Of a stretch of DNA of 60,929 nucleotides, positions 10,103 to 17,500 are shown in pieces; positions within the stretch are counted from its first letter, which is position 1, and each line of letters opens with the position of its first letter. A program made the position numbers and the translations under genes. The DNA comes from an uncultured Pseudomonas sp. (GTDB lineage Bacteria > Pseudomonadota > Gammaproteobacteria > Pseudomonadales > Pseudomonadaceae), in contig NZ_CAMPHV010000033.1 in the NCBI RefSeq assembly GCF_946886105.1, positions 1 to 60,929 on the forward strand. Reading direction: 5' to 3'. The notes under the pieces are model-generated. The model saw nothing but the letters and a program-made list of their open reading frames with translations, had not been told where the DNA came from and searched no databases.

Positions 10103-10529
10103 GTAAATATCCAGTGCCTGATGAGGCAATTAACGGCGTGCGGAAAATCGACACGTCCAAAATTAGGTGACAAAAAGTCGCATTACGGGCATTTCATCGG
10201 AATGCGCAGAAAAAATAACTGCAACTAATTCGCGATAGCACAACACCAGCATAAAGGATGCAACCCACAGGCTAGGGGTGTGCGTTGCGTTTCGCCGACG
10301 AAGTTTCCGTTCGCCTTATCGCCCCGCCCACAAAAGTGTTAAGTCCTTATGACAAATCGATCATTCACAGGCCCTCTAGCATTCGCTAGAAATCTACCTA
10401 GGCCTTCGCCGCAACGGTGAGGGCACAGGAGAACCGCGACGCCGGCAGCGGACTCCAACGGCAGAATTTCTGCCCGACCTTGCATCAAGGTCTTAGGGAC
10501 ATAACAGTCAACATTGAGGGCAACACCCT
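10103..10529 (+). promoter_or_regulatory. rmf upstream control region and structured 5' leader
   Basis: This 427-bp stretch has no gene. It contains an inverted repeat CTAGC-ATTC-GCTAG (10376-10389), and two strong hairpins in what is probably the rmf leader: GGCAGAA/TTCTGCC (10460-10474) and ACCTTG/CAAGGT (10477-10491). Immediately before the rmf ATG, AGGG-CAACA-CCCT (10517-10529) can fold so that the only purine-rich ribosome-binding stretch is paired. The exact transcription start cannot be assigned by eye. Confidence 0.5.
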
Positions 10530-10745
10530 ATGAGAAGACTTAAGCGTGATCCGTTAGAAAGAGCTTTCTTGCGCGGCTATCAATACGGCATTCATGGTAA
10601 ATCCCGCGAACTTTGTCCATTCACTCTCCCCTCGGTTCGTCAAGCCTGGTTAAACGGCTGGCGCGAGGGTCGCGGCGACAACTGGGACGGATTGACTGGC
10701 ACCGCCGGTATCCATCGACTTAACGAACTTCACGCTGTCGGCTGA
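10530..10745 (+). CDS. rmf: Ribosome modulation factor
   Basis: This 71-aa basic protein pairs 70S ribosomes into inactive 100S dimers in stationary phase. It has the typical RMF start MRRLKRDPLERAFLRGYQYG and the conserved WLNGWREGRGDNWDG segment. It stands alone between the divergent rlmKL and convergent pyrD and ends at a strong rho-independent terminator. Leader hairpins and a paired Shine-Dalgarno suggest post-transcriptional control in addition to stationary-phase transcription known for the family. Confidence 0.96.
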   Translation: MRRLKRDPLERAFLRGYQYGIHGKSRELCPFTLPSVRQAWLNGWREGRGDNWDGLTGTAGIHRLNELHAVG

Positions 10746-10805
10746 TTCAGGAACCTACCGACTTCATCGAGACCGCTCCATTCGAGCGGCGGGCGCGAGC
10801 CCAGG

Positions 10806-10829
10806 GGGCTCCCTTAGGGAGCCCTTTTT
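10806..10829 (+). terminator. Rho-independent terminator of rmf
   Basis: GGGCTCCC-TTA-GGGAGCCC is an 8-bp perfect stem followed by TTTTT. It lies 61 nt after the rmf stop and just beyond the convergent pyrD stop. Confidence 0.9.
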
Positions 10830-10841
10830 ATTGCCCGACGA

Positions 10842-11882
10842 TTAGCGTCCAACTCCAGCGTTACGCGGCAAACCGGCAATCGCATCCACCGCTTCGCGGA
10901 TCAGCGCCGGCCCTTTGTAAATGAATCCGGAATAAATCTGTACCAGGCTGGCACCCGCTGCGATCTTCTCAGCCGCATGCTTGCCTTCGGTAATCCCGCC
11001 CACGGCGATGATCGGCAAACGCCCGGCCAACTCGGCCGCCAGCACCTCGACGATATGCGTGCTCTTGTCGCGCACCGGCGCGCCGGACAAGCCGCCCGCC
11101 TCGTCCGCATGCTCCAGGCCCTTGACCCCGTCGCGGCTCAGCGTGGTATTGGTGGCGATCACCGCATCCATGCCGGCCTGCACCAGCGCATCGGCCACTT
11201 GCACGGTTTCCTCGTCGCTCATATCAGGGGCGATCTTGATCGCCAGGGGCACACGTTTGCCGTGCACTTGCGCAAGGTCTTCCTGGCGCTGGCGCAGGGC
11301 TTCGAGCAACTGCTTGAGCGAGTCGCCGAACTGCAGGCTGCGCAAGCCCGGGGTGTTCGGCGAACTGACATTGACGGTCACGTAGCTGGCGTGGGCGTAG
11401 ACCTTATCCAGGCACAGCAGATAATCGTCGACGGCGCGCTCGACCGGGGTATCGAAGTTCTTGCCGATATTGATGCCCAGCACGCCTTTGAACTTGGCCG
11501 CCCGCACCCGCGCCAGCAAATGCTCGACGCCATGGTTGTTGAAGCCCATGCGATTGATGATCGCCTCGGCCTCCGGCAAGCGGAACAGACGCGGCTTGGG
11601 GTTCCCCGGTTGCGCCCGTGGCGTTACCGTACCGATCTCGATAAAGCCGAAACCCAGTTGGGCGAAACCGTCGATGGCATCGCCGTTCTTGTCCAGCCCG
11701 GCGGCCAGACCGACCGGATTGGGGAACGTCAACCCCATGACCTCGACCGGCAAGCTGGCGGGCGACTTGTTGAGCAAGCCGTTCAGCCCCAGCCGCCCGC
11801 CGGCACCGATCATGTCGATGGACAGTTCGTGGGAAGTTTCCGGGGAAAGTTTGAACAGCAGCTCGCGGGCCAGGTTGTACAT
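10842..11882 (-). CDS. pyrD: Dihydroorotate dehydrogenase, quinone-dependent (class 2)
   Basis: The 346-aa membrane-associated flavoprotein oxidises dihydroorotate to orotate in pyrimidine synthesis and passes electrons to quinone. The N-terminal amphipathic region [19 protein letters not shown] is typical of class 2 enzymes. The core shows [41 protein letters not shown] and [11 protein letters not shown] (catalytic Ser region), and near the C-terminus the FMN-phosphate loop IAVGGI. The frame extends 11 codons upstream to 11915, but the ATG at 11882 matches the family start. It is monocistronic between rmf and the DUF2835 gene. Confidence 0.95.
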   Translation of the reverse strand: MYNLARELLFKLSPETSHELSIDMIGAGGRLGLNGLLNKSPASLPVEVMGLTFPNPVGLAAGLDKNGDAIDGFAQLGFGFIEIGTVTPRAQPGNPKPRLFRLPEAEAIINRMGFNNHGVEHLLARVRAAKFKGVLGINIGKNFDTPVERAVDDYLLCLDKVYAHASYVTVNVSSPNTPGLRSLQFGDSLKQLLEALRQRQEDLAQVHGKRVPLAIKIAPDMSDEETVQVADALVQAGMDAVIATNTTLSRDGVKGLEHADEAGGLSGAPVRDKSTHIVEVLAAELAGRLPIIAVGGITEGKHAAEKIAAGASLVQIYSGFIYKGPALIREAVDAIAGLPRNAGVGR

Positions 11883-12012
11883 GGGCAGGCTTAGCTCGGT
11901 TAGGTAAAGTCGCAAAGGCGGCGATTATACAGGCCGTAAGGGCTTCGAGGCGAGGCGCGCGGCCGGGAGCCGGTTGGGCACGAGAGAAACGTTGCTAAGC
12001 CCGGACAGGCTT

Positions 12013-12234
12013 CTAGGCTAAACGCTGCAGCTTTAATAATTCGCCAGCCGCGTTAAACTCCAGCGCGAAGGAACCATGGATACCCTCATGGGTCAAAAAT
12101 GGCCGGAAATGATGGGCCGGCACGCTAACCCGGCGCCCGTCCCGGCTACGCACCAGGACACGGTTGGCCCGGCCTTGATAAACCGCCAGGAATTGTTCGG
12201 CCGATAAGGCGATATCCAACACCAAAGTGGGCAT
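12013..12234 (-). CDS. DUF2835 family small protein
   Basis: This 73-aa protein resembles the DUF2835 family of gammaproteobacteria (MPTLVLDIALSAEQFLAVYQ, then RVSVPAHHFRPFLTHEGIHG). The short beta-rich sequence has no enzymatic motif, and its function is unknown. It is divergently transcribed from the following gene with about 150 bp between them, and sits next to pyrD as I recall it in other pseudomonads. Confidence 0.8.
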   Translation of the reverse strand: MPTLVLDIALSAEQFLAVYQGRANRVLVRSRDGRRVSVPAHHFRPFLTHEGIHGSFALEFNAAGELLKLQRLA

Positions 12235-12386
12235 GGAGGCTCTTGTTTGCAGATGAATACGGCAATCTTGCCACAGGCGATCGGCAGACCTCGCGGAAAA
12301 TCAAGCAGCCCGTTCGGCGGGGTCTGTGCAGCAAGGGGTGTGCTCTGCCACACTGGCACAAGTGTTCCTGGAGTTCGCAGCCGGCC

Positions 12387-13277
12387 ATGAGTGTGTCTGA
12401 ACAGCCTTCGACCTTAAGTTCGCGCCTGGCCGGCCTGGCGCAGCGGATGGGCCTCATTGGCCGCGCGCCGAAACAGATACTGGCGCGCGCCAGCAGCCTG
12501 AGCCTGCCGTTCGCGGCAATCCCCGCGCCGCGGGAGAGCATCTGCTGGCTCGATGGGGCCTCACTGCACCGCTTGGTCGATCTGCCGCGCAACGCGTTGT
12601 CCGGCCCGGTGCAGGAAGACAAGGCCGAGGCCCACGCGGTACTGATCCGCGTCGTCGAACAGCAGCAACAACAGCTCGCCTCTTTCGACCTGCGGATGAT
12701 CAACGGCCTCACCCATTGCGACCCCGAATACGCCCACTTCGCTAATTTCGAAGACTACGCTGCCTGCGCGCACTGTCGTCAGGTACGCATCATCAGCTAC
12801 AAGGATTTCGTCAAGACCCTCAGCCTGGCGCTGCCGCGATTCCTGGCCGATGAACGCATCGAACTGCGCCAGGCCAGTTGGCGTGGCGAGCGGGTGTTCT
12901 GGGCCGGCGAGCACCATGGCGAAGCCTTCGCCTGTGCCGTGGCCTATGCCCGTCGTCGTGAAATGGAAATCACCCTACCCGCAGAACTCACCAGCTACCG
13001 TTTGAGCGCAAGCGGCTTGGCCACCCTGGAACAGCGCTACCACGTGCTGGCCATGCCAGGCGCCGCCTGGAGCGATCCGGCCTTCATGGGCCTGCTACTC
13101 GATAATGGCCTGCCCTACGCGCGATTGGCCCTGCTGCGCACCCACGGGGCGCCCGAGTTTCTGCTGCTGCCCAAACACAATCAGGAAGCCACCGCCCTCG
13201 GCGAAGGGCTGTGCCTGGCCGGCGCGCCCGACGTGGTCAAACACTTGAAAACCCTGGTCACGCCCAAGAACGCTTGA
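12387..13277 (+). CDS. Conserved hypothetical protein (possibly DUF6685 family)
   Basis: I recognise this 296-aa protein only as a Pseudomonas hypothetical, tentatively the DUF6685 family. It has no signal peptide or membrane helix. It contains a run of five Gln (EQQQQQLASFD) and a CxxC pair in DYAACAHCRQVR that could bind metal. The start chosen is ATG 12387 (MSVSEQPST); the frame opens at 12243, but that extension overlaps the promoter of the divergent DUF2835 gene and looks non-coding. It has no operon partners. Confidence 0.65.
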   Translation: MSVSEQPSTLSSRLAGLAQRMGLIGRAPKQILARASSLSLPFAAIPAPRESICWLDGASLHRLVDLPRNALSGPVQEDKAEAHAVLIRVVEQQQQQLASFDLRMINGLTHCDPEYAHFANFEDYAACAHCRQVRIISYKDFVKTLSLALPRFLADERIELRQASWRGERVFWAGEHHGEAFACAVAYARRREMEITLPAELTSYRLSASGLATLEQRYHVLAMPGAAWSDPAFMGLLLDNGLPYARLALLRTHGAPEFLLLPKHNQEATALGEGLCLAGAPDVVKHLKTLVTPKNA

Positions 13278-13307
13278 ACGCCGCTAACGCGTGCCCCCCG
13301 TTTGACC

Positions 13308-13703
13308 TCAATCCGTGGGCTCTTCTTTGTCGTTCAATTCGTCCAGCACCGCCTGATGACGGCTTGCCCACTCTTCCAGCGAGATACCGCTGCTTTTCAA
13401 TAATTCCGGGTTGCATTTGACCAGGTACACCGCCGCCTTCTGCGCGGAGTCAGCGACCTTGAATTCCAACGCCTGCCGATCGACCGGCCCTTCGTAAGTA
13501 ATCCAACGGCTGAATTCTTCGAACACGCTGCAGACTTTCTCGAAGTCCTCGTCGTGCATCTTCTGCCAGCCGTTTTCGATGTTTTCCAGCCGTTTGGGTT
13601 TTATCCCGACGATTTCCGCGAAAGCCGGCCGGCTCAACCCCATGAGCTCGCGCAACCCTCGAAGTCGCTCGCCAGCAGTAAACAGAAAACGCTTTTTCGT
13701 CAT
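13308..13703 (-). CDS. XRE-family transcriptional regulator (repressor-like)
   Basis: The 131-aa protein has an N-terminal helix-turn-helix of the Cro/CI type (GERLRGLRELMGLSRPAFAEIVGIKPKRLENIENG, about residues 10-45) and an acidic C-terminal half without a protease motif. The ATG at 13703 gives MTKKRFLFTAGERL; the 12-codon extension to 13739 runs into the operator region. It is divergent from the next two small genes, the layout of a phage or plasmid repressor facing its early genes. A palindrome between them is a likely operator. Confidence 0.75.
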   Translation of the reverse strand: MTKKRFLFTAGERLRGLRELMGLSRPAFAEIVGIKPKRLENIENGWQKMHDEDFEKVCSVFEEFSRWITYEGPVDRQALEFKVADSAQKAAVYLVKCNPELLKSSGISLEEWASRHQAVLDELNDKEEPTD

Positions 13704-13743
13704 CGTTAATCCAGCCTTGACGGAAAACCAGCACACCACTAAC

Positions 13744-13760
13744 CTACTAACAGCTAGTAG
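13744..13760. promoter_or_regulatory. Candidate operator palindrome between XRE gene and small operon
   Basis: CTACTA-ACAGC-TAGTAG is a perfect 6-bp inverted repeat centred between the divergent XRE repressor and the excisionase-like gene. Spacing and position suit an XRE dimer site. Binding is inferred. Confidence 0.5.
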
Positions 13761-13817
13761 ATTCGAGTTAAGCCAATAAAGACTGACCTCAGGATCAGGC
13801 TAGTCGAGGAGGTCGTA

Positions 13818-13838
13818 ATGGTGCAGGAAGCCGCATGA
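13818..13838 (+). CDS. Six-codon leader ORF (MVQEAA) overlapping the next start
   Basis: A strong Shine-Dalgarno (GAGGAGGT, 13806-13813) sits 4 nt before ATG 13818, which opens a six-codon frame ending in TGA 13836-13838. That stop overlaps the ATG of the 73-aa gene (13835) as ATGA. The purine box serves the leader best, so the downstream gene is likely translated by coupling. No product function is implied. Confidence 0.45.
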   Translation: MVQEAA

Positions 13839-14056
13839 AAGTGGAAGAACTGACCCCCGCACTATTCGTTGGATGCCCGCGCTACCTCACCCAGGATCGA
13901 TTCGCCGAATTGGCGGGACTGCAAAACCAGAAGGATCTCCTGGCACGCTGGATCGATGAAGGGGCGCTACCCACCCGCAGCTTCGGCCGGCACCGGTTGA
14001 TCGACATGCAGGCGTTACTCCAGCACCTCCATCAAGCCCGAGGAACTCAAGGATGA
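13835..14056 (+). CDS. Small excisionase/AlpA-like DNA-binding protein
   Basis: The 73-aa protein has the look of a winged-helix excisionase or Cro-like protein: YLTQDRFAELAGL, then DLLARWIDEGALPTRSFGRHRLIDMQALLQ, in which a helix-turn-helix is followed by the basic wing G-R-H-R-L-I-D. Such proteins act in phage or integrative-element control. It is translationally coupled to a leader ORF upstream, and its TGA overlaps the next ATG (14053). No integrase lies nearby, so the module may be a remnant or a domesticated switch. Confidence 0.6.
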   Translation: MKVEELTPALFVGCPRYLTQDRFAELAGLQNQKDLLARWIDEGALPTRSFGRHRLIDMQALLQHLHQARGTQG

Positions 14057-14328
14057 AACACGTCTGCCTTTCCCAAGTATGTCTGCACGCCGCCGACCTG
14101 GTGCGCGGCAAGATCATCCATCTGCGAGAAGAGGAACGCGCCGTATTCGAAGCCTTTTCCTCGATCGGTTATGTGCATTTCAAACCCAGCCAATACACCC
14201 CCTCCCTCACCCTGTGCAGCTGTCGCCATCCCGCGCTCTTCGAGTTCTATTTTTACTATCGCTGGCTGCCGAGCAACCTGCATCTGTTCAGGCTACCGCC
14301 TGGCGCGTATCAGCATGCACTGGCGTAG
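14053..14328 (+). CDS. Hypothetical 91-aa protein of the orphan phage-like module
   Basis: I do not recognise this protein. It overlaps the preceding gene by 4 nt (ATGA), so it is probably coupled to it. It is rich in His, Cys and Tyr (LCSCRHPALFEFYFYYRW), with no signal peptide or clear membrane helix. Its composition is unlike the flanking core genes. It is followed by a spacer carrying a mosaic GTTGGC/GCCCAAC repeat and then the gdhB terminator. Confidence 0.5.
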   Translation: MKHVCLSQVCLHAADLVRGKIIHLREEERAVFEAFSSIGYVHFKPSQYTPSLTLCSCRHPALFEFYFYYRWLPSNLHLFRLPPGAYQHALA

Positions 14329-14457
14329 ACAAGATTTTCCCAGAACGGATCGGCTTAACGATCGCTGCGTAGGTTGGCGCTGAGCCTGCGCAGCCCAACA
14401 TCCGGTAAATCCCTGGAGCACAGACCGAACGATGCTTACCCGGTTGCAGCAGCGCTC

Positions 14458-14483
14458 AAAAAAAGCCCCGCACTAGGCGGGGC
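14458..14483 (-). terminator. Rho-independent terminator of gdhB
   Basis: On the minus strand GCCCCGC-CTAGT-GCGGGGC is followed by seven T residues (A run at 14458-14464 on the plus strand). It lies 21 nt past the gdhB stop. Confidence 0.9.
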
Positions 14484-14504
14484 TCGGTACTGCTCAGCGT
14501 GGGA

Positions 14505-17500
14505 TCAATCGATCACGCCACGCTGGGCGCTCTGCGCCAGATCCATCAGTTCGCGGTTGGCCACGGCATACATGGCGTAGTCGGTTCCGGTTGCGGCACG
14601 CAGCTCGGCGAGCATGGCCTTCCAGCGGTCGACCAGGCGGCGATGCTGCTCCAACCAGTCGACGACACGCGCTTCGATCTCCGCCGGCCCGTCGGGCATT
14701 TGCAGCAGCGATACGGTGATCGCCCGCTGTTGCCAGTCCAGATCGTCACGGAAGGCTTCGCGCGCCAGCGCCTGCCAGTTGTTTTCCACCGGCAGGCCGG
14801 TGATCTGCTGCAGGTACCAGGACAGCTCCAGAGCACCACCGACGGCAAAGTAGGAGGCGGCAACGCGGGCCGGGGCCTGGGCGGTGACGTCCGATGCTTC
14901 GATGATCGGCAGCAAGGTGTACAGATGGCTGGTACCGGCCACCATGCGCGCCAGCACTTCGGGCACACCGGCTTCGACGTAGGACTGGAAGCGCGCCAAC
15001 CACTGCTCGCGGGCCTGGCCTTCGAGCAATTGGTCGAGGCTCATGGCCAGGGCTTCGATCCGTGGGGCGAAGTGCGCCACATCGCGCGCCGCATCCAATT
15101 CACCGCGACGGTTACGCAGGAACCAACGGGTGGCGCGGCGACCCAGACGCATCAGCTCGTCCATCATCTGCAGTTGCAGTTCGGCCGGCACCTGATAGTC
15201 CAGGGCCTCGATCTGCTTCCACCAATGCGGCAGGCGGAACACGTCGCGGACGATCACATAAGCGCCGGCGACGTTGGCCGAACTCATGCCGGTGGACTCC
15301 TTCAGGCGCTGCACGAAGGTGATGCCCATGTGGTTGATCAGGTCGTTGGCGATCTGCGTGCTGACGATTTCGCGCTTGAGGCGATGGCGCCGCATGGCTT
15401 CGCCGAACTTCTGCGCCAGCAACGGCGGGAAGGCGGTTTCCATCTCGCGGGCCAGGTACTCGTCGTCCGGCACCTGGGACTTGAGCAGCGACTCCTTCAG
15501 GTCGATCTTGCTGTAGGAGATCAGCACCGACAGCTCGGGACGGGTCAAGCCCTGGCCTTTGGCGGCGCGCTCGTTGAGCTCGTCGTCCGAGGGCAGGAAT
15601 TCCAGGCCGCGGTCCAACTTGCCGGCCGCTTCCAAGCCGGCCATCACCCGCTTGTACTCGCCCTGGCGTTCGCGCGCACGGCGCTCGGCCAGCGACAGCG
15701 CCTGGGTCTGCTTGTAGTTGTTGCCCAGCACCAGGCCACCGACCGCATCGGTCATCTCGGCGAGCAACTTGTTGCGCTGCTTGCCGGTCATGTCGCCGGC
15801 CGCGACTATCTCGTTGAGCAGGATCTTGATGTTCACCTCGTGGTCGGAGCAATCCACCCCGGCCGCGTTGTCGATGAAGTCGGTGAAGCTCGCGCCGCCG
15901 TTGAGGCCGTATTCGACGCGACCCAGCTGGGTCATGCCGAGGTTACCGCCCTCGCCCACGACTTTCGCGCGCAGCTCGCGGCCGTCGACGCGCAACGCAT
16001 CGTTGGCCTTGTCGCCGACATCGGCGTGGCTTTCCTTGCTCGACTTGACGTAAGTGCCGATACCGCCGTTCCAGATCAGGTCAACCGGCGCTTTGAGCAA
16101 CGCGTTGAGCAGCTCGGTCGGCGCCAGCTTGTCGGCGCTGATATCGAAACGCTCTTTCATTTCCGGGCTGATGGCGATGCTCTTGGCGCTACGCAGGAAG
16201 ATCCCGCCGCCGGCGGAAATCAACGAGGCGTCGTAATCGGCCCAGCTGGAACGCGGCAGATCGAACAGACGCTTGCGTTCGACGAAGCTCTTGCCCGCAT
16301 CCGGGTTGGGGTCGATGAAGATGTGCATATGGTTGAAGGCGGCCACCAGCTGCAGCTTGTCCGACAGCAGCAGGCCGTTGCCGAAGACGTCGCCGGCCAT
16401 GTCGCCGATGCCGATCACCGTGGTGCTGTCCTTCTGCACGTCGATGCCGCGCTCGCGGAAGTGACGCTGCACCGAAACCCAAGCGCCCTTGGCGGTGATG
16501 CCCATGCCCTTGTGGTCGTAACCGGCCGAACCGCCAGAGGCGAATGCGTCGCCGAGCCAGAAGTCGTAGTCGGCGGCGATGCCGTTGGCGATATCGGAGA
16601 AGGTCGCGGTGCCCTTGTCGGCGGCAACCACCAGGTAAGGATCATCGGCGTCGTGGCGCACCACATTGGCCGGCGGCACCACGGCGCCTTCCTTAAGGTT
16701 GTCGGTGATGTCGAGCAGGCCGCTGATGAAGATGCGGTAGCAGGCGATGCCCTCGGCCAGGATCTCGTCGCGCGAGCCCGCTGGCAGACGCCGCGGCAGG
16801 AAGCCGCCCTTGGCGCCCATCGGCACGATTACCGCGTTCTTCACCTGCTGCGCCTTGACCAGGCCGAGCACTTCGGTGCGGAAGTCTTCTTCGCGATCCG
16901 ACCAGCGCAGGCCGCCGCGGGCGACGTCGCCGAAGCGCAGATGCACGCCTTCGACCCGTGGCGAATAGACGAAGATTTCGAACTTCGGCACCGGCTTGGG
17001 AATATCCGGAATCGCCCGCGGGTTGAGCTTGAAGCTGAAGTAAGGCTTGCTCTGCCCAGCCGCGTCGGTCTGGTAGAAGTTGGTGCGCAGAGTCGCTTTG
17101 ATCAGGTCCAGGTAACGACGCAGGATGCGGTCTTCGTTGAGTACCGCGACGTTATCCAGCGCGCTGAGAATCGCTTGTTCGAGCTTCTGCTGCTTGTCGT
17201 TGAGGTCGCCGGCGCCGAGTTTGCGCGCCAGGTAGAAGCGCGTCTTGAACAGGCGCACCAGCTCTTTGGCGATGTCCGCGTGGTTGACCAGGGTGCTGGC
17301 GACATAGTTGAGGCCGAAGCCCAGACGAATCTGCTTGAGGTAACGCGCATAGGCACGCAGCAGCGCCACATCGCGCCATGGCATGGCGGCGGTCAGTACC
17401 AATCGGTTGAACGCATCGTTCTCGGCCTCGCCGCCGACGATATTGATGAAGGCGTCCTGGAGCGTGTCGTTGAGCTGCTGGATGTCGACGTCCAGGCCTT

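Noticed and set aside
10840..10860. GTTGGACGC on the minus strand at the end of pyrD, as in the island element
   Set aside because: It lies at the 3' end of the pyrD gene, has no T tract and no ATC 23 nt upstream, so it is a chance match.
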